A stretch of 64,000 nucleotides of DNA from Oscheius dolichura (Eukaryota > Nematoda > Chromadorea > Rhabditida > Rhabditidae). The notes beneath the pieces were generated by a model that made no database searches, was not told where the DNA came from, and worked only from the letters and a program-made list of their open reading frames with translations. The DNA lies in the NCBI GenBank assembly GCA_932521035.1, contig OW051494.1, forward strand, positions 1,226,001 through 1,290,000, written 5' to 3'. This document shows positions 34,880-47,325 of the stretch, in pieces (position 1 is the first letter of the stretch; every line of letters starts with the position of its first letter). A program made the translations under genes and the position numbers.

Positions 34880-36861
34880 TTAATTAAAGAACTCCTTCGC
34901 TATAGCTTCCCTGACGGTCACCTCCCATGGGTAGTGAAACTTCCGGAAGGCCTTTTGTATCTCTTCAGCTGACTGACATCTCCTCGCTTCTATGCTACAA
35001 CCTCCACAACGGACCACAATCATTCCTCTTTTCACTACATGAACAAGATAGGAGACACGACGTCCGGGTACAGGAAAGACAACAAATCTCCCTTCAGTAA
35101 CGGCGTGGCGTTCAAACTCCCCAGTTTCGATAGTACCGTGGAGGCGAAGGCTATTGTTGGTAGATTCCATTTCCTGAAAGAAAGACTCGTCATTCTGCTA
35201 GCTACAGTAGGATGGGAAGAAAAAAAACTGGGGATCGGTTCGTATCAAAGCTCTAGGGAGTCCATTTTGGTCAAATGGGCAACGTAAATCCCATATTTCA
35301 GGCCCTGGAACCCAGACTACGGGTCTCAAAGTGACTTTTCGATTGTCCAATACCAATCCAGAGGCTTTCCCCTCTCCCACCCTTTTCAAATGATCAAAAC
35401 TTACCTTTAAAAAAGCAAGAATCTGGCGTATAGGTGGTGATGTCGATAATATCCTAATCTCTACTCTACATCCCGTCAACTGCTTCCTACAGAACTCTAC
35501 CACCTCTCTATTATCCGTCCGGATGATCACTTTTCTCTAAAAATGACTATCTATCTAAATTCAGAAGCCAAAACTCACCAGTTTCTTCAGCATCTTGCTT
35601 TCCAGACTTTTACAAGATAATTGGAAAGAAGCAACTTCCAGTCGTTTTGGTTTTAGCACTTCAAGCATCCGTCCTGTTGGTTGTACCCGGTTGGTGGACA
35701 ATTCCTCACATTGGATACTGTACTTGGACAGGGATGACAGGATTCTTTCCATTGTTTTTGTAATCTGAAGAGGGATATTTTATAGCAAATACAGGTATAT
35801 TTTGCTGGGCGTTAGTAGGAAAAAATGAGACCGGGAAGGGGCTTATAGCCCCCGGAAAAGACGGCCACCGGGAGAGGGAGGAGCGGTTTTCACGAAAATA
35901 TGGACCCAAACCCGAGACTAGTCGATTCTAAACCTTGAAAAGGGACTACCCGAAACTGTGAACATAAACTGGAAGAGAGGATCTTTTCCCAACATTTTAT
36001 GACGGCTATAATATGGTATGGTAGGGTCAATTTGGCGGGAAGAAAGCGCTGTTCTGATAGAGTAGACAAAAAATTCTTCTCGGTGCCCGAATAACAGTTA
36101 AAGGGCGGAAAAAACGATCGGAATTTCTATTGAAAAGGGGGATAAAATGATGTCTAGGGCTTCTGTGATCCATATTATCGTTCCTATTCCTTTGGTAAAT
36201 CCATGCGATTAGAAGAGAGTTTCTGACCTGTTCCCCGTTTTCTTCTTCCTTCCACAGTCCATGAAATCTTATAGCACTAAATCGAAGTCCCCGTATTGCA
36301 ATACAAAACTCTTCTTCAAATCTTCCTTCCTCCGTGTACCGTACTGCCCCAAGGCAACGACCGTTTGAGTAGCCATTTGTAAAATTAAAATGCTCCACAT
36401 CAAAAATGATCGAATCATCTTGATCCTGAACAAATAAACGTTAATTTAAAATATAAAAACCTACTAAGGATACGGTAATGTGGATTTCATGGGGAATTCG
36501 GAAGATTACTCGGTGGCGCATGCCGATTATGAATGAATCCACCCATTTTGAAGATCTCTTGAAGTTGATCAGACTTATTATGTTCATCTGAATATTAAAA
36601 ACGATTAGGACATACGGTATACTCTGTTTCCATGGTTAAATGGTTAATTTCAGCCTTCGTTGTGGGACCCATTGCCCAAAATTGGGCAATTAACAGTAAT
36701 CTTGAAGAAATGAGTGGGAAAATTAAAGGTCTATGAGCAAAAGTCTTGGAGAGTCGTGAAATATCCAGTGAAGATTGAAAACAGGGAAAATTTCGAACCT
36801 TTTGAATGACCTGGGCAAGAAGGAGGTCCTCCATCTGGTCCAGGTTCATTCCATCCATCAT
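34880..36861 (-). CDS. FTH/DUF38-like protein (F-box A family relative)
   Basis: Minus-strand exons 36799-36861, 36616-36654, 36465-36587, 36228-36425, 35579-35764, 35405-35536 and 34880-35173 join in phase into 344 residues. The exon at 35579-35764 and the next read MERILSSLSKYSIQCEELST, MLEVLKPKRLEVASFQLS, then RKVIIRTDNREVVEFC and IRQILAFL: the pattern of hydrophobic positions and 'L..LkP..Le.i' of the FTH domain in nematode F-box A proteins. In Caenorhabditis these are fast-evolving SCF substrate adaptors. A proper N-terminal F-box is not visible: the start MMDGMNLDQMEDLLLAQVIQ is short. The second exon is doubtful because its downstream intron would be only 28 nt. An RBX1 gene, core of SCF ligases, starts 340 bp away on the other strand, which may be coincidence. 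Confidence 0.55.
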
Positions 36862-37200
36862 AGCGAAGCGGGGACCGGGAAGAACGAGGAGAAAAGAAAA
36901 TGAAGGGGAATAGGAATGAAAGGAAATCTTGGGAAAGCCACTATTTTGATCACCTGTTAGCTTTCAAGCGAATATCTTTCGCTTTCGCTTTTCATTGGTT
37001 CAAAGTATTTCGCTTTAGTCCACTAGACAAGCGGAAGTCATCGAAAGACAGGGCCCCGCTCCCTTGGCCTCTTGTCTTCGCGACCCGCTTAATTGATTTT
37101 ATTTCTATTATTTAAATATTGATTTTTACCCTTTATTATAATGCAACAGTCTTGAATAACAGTAATACAGTACCCTCGTCATTCCCGTTCCGACTCCATA
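36862..37200. promoter_or_regulatory. Divergent promoter region, FTH-like gene and RBX1
   Basis: 339 bp between the start codons of two genes transcribed away from each other. GAAAG/CTTTC-rich, with AAATATTTCGCTTT-like repeats at 36960-37015. No clear TATA box. Gene positions imply two promoters here; I cannot assign factor sites. Confidence 0.4.
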
Positions 37201-37632
37201 ATGGCTGAGAAGATTGTCAAGATGGAAGTGGACGACGGGGAGAAGAAGCGCTTTGAGGTTGGTATATTCTACCATTGAAGAAATTTCCTGCCAAGAATAG
37301 TCCGTTTTTATATCATTCCTTTACCAGGTAAAAAAGTGGAGCGCTGTCGCTCTTTGGGCCTGGGACATTCAGGTGGACAACTGCGCCATCTGCCGTAATC
37401 ACATCATGGATCTCTGCATTGAATGTCAAGCCAATCAGGTATTTTCTTAACCAATTTATTATTTACTTATCCATAATATTTCTAGGCTGCTGGACCTAAA
37501 GAAGATTGTACCGTGGCTTGGGGTAACTGCAACCATGCCTTCCATTTCCACTGTATCAGTCGCTGGCTCAAGACTCGTCAAGTCTGCCCCTTGGACAACA
37601 GAGAGTGGGAATTCCAGAAGTATGGCCGTTAA
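37201..37632 (+). CDS. rbx-1: RBX1/ROC1 RING-H2 subunit of cullin-RING ubiquitin ligases
   Basis: Exons 37201-37257, 37328-37438 and 37486-37632 join in phase 0 into 104 residues. From residue ~20 the protein is that of RBX1: [20 protein letters not shown] (cullin-binding strand leading to the first zinc Cys), then [33 protein letters not shown] and QVCPLDN, so all zinc ligands of the RBX1 RING are present, including the extra third site. RBX1 binds cullins and recruits the E2. Introns are 70 and 47 nt. The variable N-terminus ([19 protein letters not shown]) is acidic as usual. AATAAA at 37694. Length is normal. Highly confident. Confidence 0.97.
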
Positions 37633-38004
37633 GAAGATTTTCTCCATGTCATTCTCCACCATCACCATCCTCGCTTGTTCCTATTTATTGCTGAATAAAC
37701 CCTTTTAATCCAATTTTTAGACGCGAAACCCCGATTTTGACCGTTCTTGACCCAGCAAATGGAATTTCCTCCCTATCCAGACGTCTAAATTCAGCCATAT
37801 TGATATCATGCTGATCAGGAAGAAAAGGCGCATTTTTAAACATATAACAAGGTTGGTAAAAATCCCATTAAGCCGTTTTATAGTGTAAAAGATCCAGGAA
37901 ACTTCAATTTCCCAAAGAATAGCCAGATCTCCACCAAATTCCCCAGTCACGTGCCACTGCTTGCAGAAGGCGTTGTTAAACTTTATAGGAGAAGTCTAGT
38001 CTAG

Positions 38005-38053
38005 CCCTTATCTTTATGTACTGTTCGTAATAATCTCTGATATACTATAAAAG
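38005..38053 (+). promoter_or_regulatory. TATA box and GATA site of the saposin-like gene
   Basis: TATAAAAG lies at 38046-38053, 36-43 nt before the ATG. CTTATCT (38007-38013), the reverse of AGATAAG, is a WGATAR site of the kind bound by intestinal GATA factors such as ELT-2 in C. elegans. The site is seen; gut expression is inferred from it and from the protein family. Confidence 0.5.
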
Positions 38054-38088
38054 AAACTGTCCCTATCCGAGAGAGCAGGCCAAGAACC

Positions 38089-38975
38089 ATGAGATCCGCT
38101 CTTCTTCTTACCGTCCTCGCCAGCTTGGCCGTCTCCTTTGTCGTCATCCAAAATGACAACATCATCGAATGTGATATGTGTAAAGTTGCGGTGAAAGTCA
38201 TCGACGAGGGAGCCGACCTGGGAATTGATGCTCTGGTTGATGTAAGTCCTTTAATTTGTCGTCAGTTCCGGTAGAAATGGGGGAGAATCCGGGCTGGGCT
38301 AGCCGACGAGGGTTTAGGGTGCCTAGGGTCCTGTACGGAATTTCTTGGGCTCTTTATACCGTATGATTTATTCTATCCAATAATTCAGTTACAGTCAGCA
38401 CTTTTTAATTTTCTTGGGGGTAAATTGGAGTCATTTCTGCTCCCAGCCCGCGCAAGAGTCCTTGAAAAATATCAAAGGAAACCTTATTTTCTAGCCCAAA
38501 CGTTTAAGAACGTCCTTTTCTCCCTGGTTTAGCTAGAAAAATATATAAAGAAGAGAAGAAATTGGGAAAAATACCGAGAAGGATTACCGCTCCCGGTATT
38601 ATTGCACCTGTCCCCGCGCTGCCCGCCTAATGTGGCTGGCGATAAGCCCTTTAGGTAGGCGACGATCAGATTAAAAGGACTGCCACGGGAGGGCAAAACC
38701 ATTTGGGCAGGTCCTGAAGCGATAAGCTCGTTTCTGTAGGAGTTAACAATCCATAACTCAGCTGTGGGGCGGGCTGAACCCCAAAGACCCAACTTTCTAA
38801 TTTCTCCCCTTTTTAGGTATTTATCAAGGTGTGTGAAGATGTCATCCCGGGAAAGATTGGCCAGACAGAGTGCAAGAAATTTGCTGACGGCGATCTGGAG
38901 AAGATCATTCACGCCCTGGAACACGGGACCGATCCAAAGGATGTCTGCCACGATTTGAATTACTGTAAAAAATAA
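38089..38975 (+). CDS. Saposin-like (caenopore-type) secreted protein
   Basis: Exons 38089-38241 and 38817-38975 join in phase 0 into 103 residues. Residues 1-17 are a signal peptide (MRSALLLTVLASLAVSF). The mature part has six Cys in the saposin-B order: ECDMC, VCEDV, ECKKF and VCHDLNYC, expected to make three disulfides around a four- to five-helix bundle. Nematode saposin-like proteins (SPP, caenopores) act on membranes, mostly in the gut, in defence and digestion of bacteria; which role applies here is not shown. The intron is 575 nt and falls mid-domain. The AATAAA polyadenylation signal (38971-38976) overlaps the TAA stop. No propeptide or second domain. Confidence 0.92.
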
Positions 38976-39685
38976 ACGGCTCCGAATTCTTCTCTTATCT
39001 CTTGTTCCTCTCTCCCACTTTTCATATTCTTAGTTCCCCCTACTTTCGCACTCCTGGCCGTGTCCCCAGGGAGCCGGGGGGACCCGAGCTCCTATTAGGT
39101 TCACGGGGCTGTGTGTCAGAGAAGCCGAGGTAAAGTACCCTTTTCGCTAGCTAGTAACTGGGTTATTGGCCCCCCTTTGGAGGCCAAGGGGGTAGAGGGT
39201 TCAATGCCCCCCTCCCCTTATTTTGGTTTCAGATGTCAACTAGAAGACATACCCCCTTACTGCTCTCTTTATGCCAGATCCCCCGCTCCTCCTCCCTGGC
39301 TTGGTAATTTGCAGCTCAGAGAAGGGGCCAGATGGTCCGGGCTAGTCTTTTGTGCCCCTGAAATTACTGGGTTCAGCCTGCCTGCCCCTCCAGTCCTGAC
39401 CGTCTGTATGCCCCCCTCAATCTAGTTAAGACCCACTCTCTCTCTCTCTCTCTATTTGTCTACTTTTAATTTTTCAAAATAAGGGGAGGGGGGTAAGAGG
39501 ACGCCCCGGCGCAAATTCTCATGCTTCATAATCTATCCGAGTGAGCAACAATGATGGATGTTATATAGATAACGGAGAGCACGGAGGAGAAGAAGAGACA
39601 TGCTGCCCGTGGAGAATTACCAGTAATCTGTGTCTCGCCGGCTGACGGGGAAGGAGTGAATCACCCTCTTGAAGGGAATTTGTTT

Positions 39686-40064
39686 TGAGCCACAGTTAGA
39701 CAGCCGGGGACGGATTTTTTTAGCCTTGCTGTCTAACTGTGGCCTAGAAACCTCATTTTCCCCAATCTTGAGCACAGTGAGCCAGCCAGTTCCTTTTTCT
39801 CCCGGCCAAATGTTTTTCGTCTTTTTTTTAGAGTTCGTCTCCCTCTTAGTTGTCTAACGGTCTAGCTGTCTAACTGTGGCTCAAACGGGGGTTCCATTAG
39901 AATTCTCTGATTTTTTCCAGTTGTCTAACTGTCTAATTATGACTCAAAATACCCCTCAGAGGCTATTGTAAAGATCTAATCCTATTTAAAACTAATTTAC
40001 GCCTTCCAAAAATCCAAAAATAGCGAAAAACGACTTTCCAGGCTGTTCAGCTGTCTAACTGTGG
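39686..40064. repeat. Cluster of GCTGTCTAACTGTGGC motifs
   Basis: The 16-mer or a close variant occurs near 39689 (inverted), 39727, 39858, 39918 and 40046. The first two form an inverted pair (ccacagttagacagc / gctgtctaactgtgg) 30 bp apart that could fold. Further copies lie at 30655 and 58018-58160. I do not know what the motif is. Confidence 0.75.
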
Positions 40065-43000
40065 CTACAATCCTATCCTCCCAGGATATTTTAAAGGTCT
40101 AATTAGGTTAAATACCACATTCCCGCCTCTTTTAACGCCCAAATGCCCAGAGCGACTCCTCTGCCTCCTTAATAATGCCAGCCGGTAACCAAGGCAAGGA
40201 CGGCTGGTTACCGGGTCCCTACTCTTGTCTTGAACTCTCTATTGTCCAGCTTTTTGAATATTTTAACTCATTTCCCCTTTCATAGTCTACTGTACTCTGC
40301 CTTTGTCAGATCCCTCCTGATCCCGTCCAAAGTTCTTCCCTTCCCCTCTCCTCCTAAGCCAGTACCATTGCGCAACAGCAACAACTGTCTCCCATAGATA
40401 TTATGCAAGTGTGGTGGTGTCTCCCCCTCCCTCTCCCTGGCCGTATGTTGTAATGTCTTCACACATATCAAAAGTGACTACCATCGCTTCTCATTAACGC
40501 CCTTCGCGGTTCCCCCTGGCCCCTCTTAAAATCATCGTCATCATGACGCAGAGAATGAGAGCAAGGTAAACTTTTCAACGTGTGTTTGCAGGGGGGCCAT
40601 GATGGACCAGAAAAGGGATGCCCATGATGAGATTTCCCCCGGGGGGTTCATGTAAAATCAAGAGACAACAACAGGGTTAATATTATGAAGGGGGCATGGC
40701 ATTTGTCCCCTCCTTTCTTTCCTCCACTCGGAGACGAGATCCTCTCTTTCCCTTTCGGGATCCAGGTACCCCCTCCAAATTCAGAAAAAAGAGTGGGGCA
40801 GAGAGAGAATGGGAAGTCACTTTTTGAAAACGGATGCCACAGAGAGTAAATGCCCTTGATAGAGAGGAGTAGACAGACAGACATTCTACCGGAGTGTGTA
40901 AATTGGAGAGAAAGGTCAACCATACTATCTACTACTACTATCTTTGCCCCTACTCTGCTGTCAAACCTAGGTTGCCTTTCTTTCTTTCTCTATGTTGGGT
41001 GGTCACTTCCTGGTTCTCAAATAGGGAGATTATTCCGCTTCTCGTCGTTACTGTACTCTAGAAATTGTAGAATTTGAGAAATTGGCCTAATTTACCTCGT
41101 TTTTGGCCTCCCGTCCGGTCATTTTTCTTCCACGTCATTCCAGAACCTAGAAATCCAGGGCCGGGACCATTTTGAATGAAAATTAATCTTATTTTTGGCT
41201 TAAAAATGGGAGCAACTTCATGAAACACGCCTTACTTTCGCCACAAAGCTCCAAAAAGGCCAGTTTCCTTCCAAAATCCCGCTTCCTTCTTAGGAATAGG
41301 TCCTGCCCCGAATTTGTGTTGTCTAGCATGCATCAAACCATGTGGAGCAATTCTGTTCCTTTAGGACGTCCAGGAAGTGCAAAATGAACTTTTTCGCTAA
41401 TTTTCAACCGGAATTTGGAGTTTCACCATTTTGGATCCAATTTTCTGGATTCCTCAGACTTTTTTGGGTAGAAACATTCCAAAATCCGATCTCTAGACGA
41501 TAAATTCCATTTTCGGCTGCTCTTTCTGTTCTAGAAAGTTTGCCTACCTTGCTTTCCTCCATTCTTTTCCGGGATTACTGTACTCTTCTCTCATTGCTTT
41601 TCCTATTATCACTTCAAGACCCATTTCCCCTCGTTGTATATATCAATTACCGGATTGATGACCACCTGAAGTCATCTTTCGTGTTCCCGCCACCTACTCC
41701 CGTCCGTCGCCCGGTTAACACCCGACAGTGACCCGATAGTGACCTTTTACGCGGGGTGGCGGCGGTAAGAGCGAGAGTGAGAGAGAGACGCCGAGAGACC
41801 GGAAGGGGAAAAGCACCCCGGACAGCATTGACCAGTTGGTTGTAAAAATGGACAGAAGTGACCACTACTGAATTTGGAAACGGGAAGGCGAAGAAAAGGG
41901 GCAGGGACGGCTAAAAATAGCCCGCTTTCAGGAGGAGGATCCCGCCACGTGACCAACAATTTAATCAACTGTCATTTTTACTTTCTACCTGCTTGGCTCT
42001 GCCTCTCTTTCTCTCTTTTTCTCTCGTGTTCTCTTATTTTATAATTGTTTTCTTCACCTTCTTCCCCCCCCCTACCCCGAGTGACACATTCCAGGATGAC
42101 ATGTGGGTTTTCTTCCTTGTACTTTTGAAAAAATTCGGGATTTCCTTGATGTGCGGCTTTACCACAAGCTCGAACAAGAGATTACACCATAGTCTGCCCA
42201 TTTTCCTTCAATTTTATACAACTTTTAATAATTTACTGTTTATTTTTAGAGGTCTAAATGTGGAATAAGGTGAAAAATGCCCTATATATGGTTAAAAATA
42301 GGTTTTAAAGTGATTTTTAGAGCTAAAATGCCTATAGAAGGTGATTTCCCCCCCTTGAAAATTCAAATTTTAGGATTTCAATCTCATTTTCTGGCGTTCT
42401 ACCGTATTCAGGAATGTTTTAATGGCTCTTTTCTCCATGCTTAATGGTCAAAAAATTTAAGCAGTCCCCCTGTTCCACCAGTTATAACCCCCTCCTCTCA
42501 TCTCTACGCTACATTCCATTTTTGCCATATCTAACCCGGTTCGGCTGGCGTGGTAGCCCTCTCTCTCTCCGCATAGTTTCGCACATCCAACCTGTGAGAA
42601 TCCAACCTTAAAGAGAAATGCGAAACCGGTTAGTCTCTGTCTCGGTCGCTATATTTGGTGGTCGTCGCATTTTGAACATAACTTTCACCTCTTGAAAGTG
42701 GGAGGAGGACCCTTACTTCCTCTTGGGGATAGAAATCCGGATTTCTTAAGAAAACAAGCGAAAAATTATTATATTTGCCTTGTAGAGAATAGAGTACACT
42801 CCGTAAATAGTGCAGAATTCAAAAAATTTCAAAATTAGCCGTGCAAAGACCTTTTGCGCGCGAATTACAGTAACTTGTAAGGGCGCGGCGGCCAAAAACA
42901 CTTTGAGCGCATTTTTCTCAAGATTTTAATATCGTCACTATAAAGTTCACTACTCTACAATAATCAGCAGAAAATTCTGCATCGTTTATGACTATTTTCA

Positions 43001-45794
43001 CTGAAAAAAATCTAGAATTTTGGGAAGAAGATGACCTCCGGAAAAGTTTACCCCTAACTCTTCCAAAAATCGCTGGAATTTCTCTCGCTCCCTTTTTTTC
43101 GGACTGGAGTGAGAGCGGAGTAGCCCGAAGCAGTTTTCTCTGTGTGTTCTCTCTCTCTACCGGTCATCTCACACACAAACCCAAGAAAGGTCCACCAAAG
43201 CAGTTTTCAAGTTCTCCTCCATTCTCTCTCTCTCTCTAGCTAGCGGGTAAAAGAGTAGCTCGTCGTACTCGTGACTTTTTCTTCTTCTTCCTACATTTTA
43301 TGAATGAGATGGGATGGAATGGAGAGGGGAAGAAAAAAGGGAAGACAATAATATCTTCAGAAAGACAGAAAGGGGAGAAAATGGAACAGGTAAAGAGCAG
43401 ATATCTACCAGACGGCTGGGAGCAAGAAGGCCATCTGGGCTTTGGCCTGCCCCACCGGCCCCCAGGAGCATTTTATAAAAGAAATTATACCATTACCGAG
43501 CCCGTGGGGCAAACTAAGGGCCGAAAGGAGCTGGGAATATTTGGAAGGGGGCTTGGAGACAGGAAAATGATCATAGGAAGGACCTTGAAGCCCCCTGCTC
43601 CCTAAAATTTGGCATCTTTCCCCTTAAAAAGGTTCCTTTTCCTCATTTTTTCCTGTTCTTAAAGTAGTTGGTAAAAACAAGACTACTGTGTGGGCATATA
43701 TATTTATTTCCATCCCCCTGTTGTTATCCATACCCTGACTCGTTGCCCCATGAGTGCTCTCTCTCTTGTTATTACAGTTCCCCCTTTGAGTTATTGGAGA
43801 CAAGCAGGCAGAGAATAGTCAGGGATCTCTCTACCCTTTAGTTTTTAGTTTAAACAGCAGAAAAACAACAGCAGGTCATGTGCTACTTCTTCTTCTCTAT
43901 TGTTGCTTATTTCCTCGTGCCCTCGTGAGAAATGGAAATTTCAAAACGGCGCCACCGCTCGCCGCCGATTGTTTGATAACTTTTGTAAATGCCGCCAGTC
44001 AGCCAGACAGTGGCTGCCGACACAAAGTGATAGTAATATCTTGTGACTTATCGGCGTCATTTCCGAATAAGAGAAGAAAGGAAAAAATGTATAGCCAAGT
44101 CTCTTTCTTCTGATCTTTTTGGCAAATGGAGGATTTTGGGAGGAGGGATCGGGAGGCAAAGAGCAGGGAAGCGGCTTTCTTTCTGGTTAGGAACAAAGTG
44201 AACAAACTGTTCAGGGAAAGCAACAATGGGTCCTGGAGGGAACGGCGAGTTTACAAGCGCTTTCCATCAGATCCATACGCTGTCGTGCCGGGACCTTAGG
44301 ACCAAATCCACAGGTTCCAGATGCTTCCAATGTGGTTTTATATATAAAAATCTAGGTCCTGGATCCAAATTAGGCGGAATATTTGGATAAAAACCCCGTA
44401 GAAGGGAGCTAGGCCCTGGAATTTCAGTCCGTCGCAGACCTGCCCGTCCCTTTTGGCGTTGCCTTTGCCTAGCCTGGATTTTGCCCATTTTACCCGGCTG
44501 AGGATTAAATAGGACCATGATACGCAGCCAATTCTCCTTTTAGGGGGCTTCAAATACTGTAAGAGCACTAACTAATCCGTCAAAGATGGCTGCCCTTCTC
44601 CCCTCCCTCCAATCCCCTCTCAGACAAGGAGATTCCCCTGGTTCAAAGGATTGGGTGCCCAGGAGTTTCCTCTTCTTTTCCCCCTCCCAAAATATCTCCC
44701 GCTCCAAAGTTCTTCCAAAAGTAGCTTTACCCGCCGGCTCCGCAGCAGTCGCCGAGATATGATGTTCCAACTCATTACTGATTCGCACGAGAAAGTGCAT
44801 CGGAATGCATTGCTTATGTTCTATCCCCCTAGTCCCTCATCTCTTCTTCTCCCTCTCCTTGTCAATCCCTTCTTTCCGCCAAGTGGAAAACTGCGGCTGT
44901 TCCCCCCAGTTTCCGAACAGTTCCGGAAAAGGTGGTGGTGGTGGTACTCGTCACACAGTGGAGAAACATCATTTGGACAGGTATAATTAGCAAAGTTCGC
45001 GCGGGAGAAGGATGGAAGGGGGTGGAGAGGGGGAGCGGGCGAAGTTCGTAAGTGCCGTCGGCCATATACTGGTACCCCCCTGAACTTTAAGGGAAGGGAA
45101 GAACAGGTCACCCCCCCCCCCCCCCCCCCCTGGATGTTGCCCCCTGCCCCCTTCTGGTAATGTTTAAATCTCTCCCCCGTCCCCCTGGCCGTATCCTGAG
45201 TTTTTCCGTTGTCGGGATTGGATCGGATCGGGTCTCGCATCTCTATCTATCTCTTCCCCCCGAGAGAACATCACAAGACCTTACCAAGAACAACATTCCT
45301 TATCTAGTAGGCACCTGCAGCAGCGCTGTCTCTCCCCCTCCTAACCTGGCTGACCTACTTGCAACACAACACAGAGAGAGAGGGGGAGACACACACACAG
45401 TCAAATGTTACAGTTTGATGGGTATCGCCCCGTTGTCCCCGAGGCGACCGGAGAGGATACAAGCAGATACGGGCGGATACACGATTACCGACTGAGATAG
45501 AACGTTTGATTCTTATTTTTTCCAACTCTAGGAGAAAGAAAATGGAATAGAGCACGGTTTAGGAGGTGCAGATAGAACAAAATTTCTGACTGACCGGGAA
45601 GATAAGCTCTTTTTCCCCTTTTTTTCTCTTTTCGCCCCACTTTCTACTCTTTTAACCCTTTACCGTCCTTTAAAAATGGTATTTCCCTCCTACTTTTCTA
45701 TACCGTAACCCGTAATAGTCTTCTTATCCCTCCAAGTAAGAGGCTCTGTATTCTTTCGCCTTATTTTGCTTCATACGTTTTCAAAAGACTCGGC
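40065..45794. other. No convincing gene; C/T-rich non-coding DNA
   Basis: Many CT or GA stretches, e.g. 39437-39455 just before and 43217-43240. Open frames such as 43300-43605 and 44651-44986 are low complexity (Gly/Arg/Lys or Ser/Pro) and overlap frames on the other strand. No spliced model with recognisable protein sequence found. Confidence 0.45.
45111..45130. repeat. C20 homopolymer tract
   Basis: Twenty consecutive C, the plus-strand opposite of the G22 tracts at 1575 and 8813. Confidence 0.9.
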
Positions 45795-45930
45795 CCTCAA
45801 TAGTCCGATCCCCCTGCACCCGTAAAGTCTCGGCAGGAGAATCATCTTTATTCAAAACTGTTACAAAACTCTGACGCCTTTATACCTTTGTCTTGCCGAG
45901 ACTTTACGAGTGCAGGGAATTGGACTAGCC
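45795..45930. mobile_element. Foldback MITE copy 9, full length
   Basis: Left arm cctcaatagtccgatccccc, exact core CCCGTAAAGTCTCGGCAG, full centre, right arm tgccgagactttacgagtgc and gaattggactagcc. About 136 bp, intergenic. Confidence 0.9.
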
Positions 45931-46430
45931 TTCAAAAGATCCCTACCATCCATTTTCGCTCCCAATACTGTAGTACTCTAGTTTATTGTGGATTTAAAGG
46001 ATTTGCCAAAGGAATAGGAACGATAATACGGATCACAGAAGCCCTAGACATCATTTTATCCCCCTTTTCAATAGAAATTCCGATCGTTTTTTCCGCCCTT
46101 TAACTGTTATTTGAAGTCAAGCCAAACTTCATTTTTTGCGAGATCCCTCCCCATTCTGACGTTAGCAAACCGGAAGCGGGCTTTACACGGCCGTCCATCC
46201 TTATGTGTCCTCAGCTTGTCTTCTTCTCCTTTTCCTAGTGGTCTTAACACGAAGTACATCTTCCCTCTTTCCCTATCTATCACTCCCCAAAAAAACCGTT
46301 GTTTACCAACAATTGCTGCCCCCTAATATACACCGTGTAATCCTATCCTCCCCCTTTTTCTCACCTCTAGCCCCCTCGTGATATATACCATTTGGTCCAA
46401 ATGCTTTGGACAGGCACCGAGAGAAAGAGA

Positions 46431-46452
46431 CAGAGAGAGAGAGAGAGAGAGA
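46431..46452. repeat. (GA)n microsatellite
   Basis: An uninterrupted AG/GA run of about 20 nt within a longer GA-rich stretch (46416-46454). Confidence 0.85.
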
Positions 46453-47230
46453 CACCTCACATTATATATTAGTGGTCATTACCGACTGGCGTCGCCGGCG
46501 AATATGAAACGACTGATTAGAAATTATGATTTTGGGGCCTTTCTTTGTCTCTTTTTTCAAAAATCCCGCAATCGGGGGGATTCTGCTTTCAAATTGGCGG
46601 GCTAAGTACAGGAATAAGAGTCAGCGTTTTCCCTTTCCTATTGTTCATTTTCCCCTCCTTTTCACAGTCTATTGCATACAAATCAACTCTGTTTATCTCT
46701 CTCTCCCTGCCCTTGATTGGGACGGGATACAGGAGTATCCCCCATGATATCTGTATTGTAAACAGAGCTACGCGCCCTTTGACCATCTCCCCCGTCGAAA
46801 CATGAGGTCCTCCCCTGGAGTCCGTTAATTTTCCGTCGAAAACCATCCGTCTATGTTTCTTCCCCATCCTCATTTCTCTTATCCTTTTCTCCTGCCCCAA
46901 CCCGGCACTTTCGCTCTCCTTCTCTCTCTCTCTACCGTCTTCTTCTTCTATGTTGTGTTCCCGCTTTTCGGAGGGGGTAAAATCCGCTAACTTGTCCTTG
47001 TCTGTGTCGCTCTCACTCCAGGTTTTAAGTGCGCGCGCATTCAAATTTGTCTCTTTCTCGCTCACTCTCTCTCTCTCTCTGTCTTTCTCTTGTCTGCCTG
47101 TTAAGGAAGAATAGGGAAGGGGAGATGACCTAGTTGATGATGGTCTCTATGTGACATGCAGGTGAGATAGAAAGGACGAAATTTGACAGTAAAGTCATTG
47201 TCACTTGAATTTGCTTCTGCGTAAACTCTT

Positions 47231-47325
47231 GACCAAATGGCCGAGTGGATAAGAGGCGCGCCTCTCATGAGATTCCCTACAGGTTCGAATCCCTTCTGTG
47301 AAAATAAGCTTTTTGCTTTTTGCTC
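47231..47325 (+). ncRNA. Degenerate tRNA-like pol III unit
   Basis: Box A TGGCCGAGTGG (47238-47248) and box B GGTTCGAATCC (47282-47292) both match the tRNA consensus and are 33 bp apart, and a T5 run at 47310-47314 could terminate transcription. The D-arm fits a Ser- or Leu-type tRNA, but the acceptor arms (GACCAAA / TTCTGTG) do not pair, the T-stem has two mismatches and no normal anticodon arm forms. So it is a tRNA pseudogene, a tRNA-derived repeat, or a pol III RNA of another kind. Confidence 0.5.

Noticed and set aside
43300-43605. 101-codon plus-strand frame
   Set aside because: No recognised domain, no splice partners, GA-rich; could not be supported.
46589-47065. 158-codon minus-strand frame
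   Set aside because: Glu/Arg/Lys composition comes from GA repeats read as protein.
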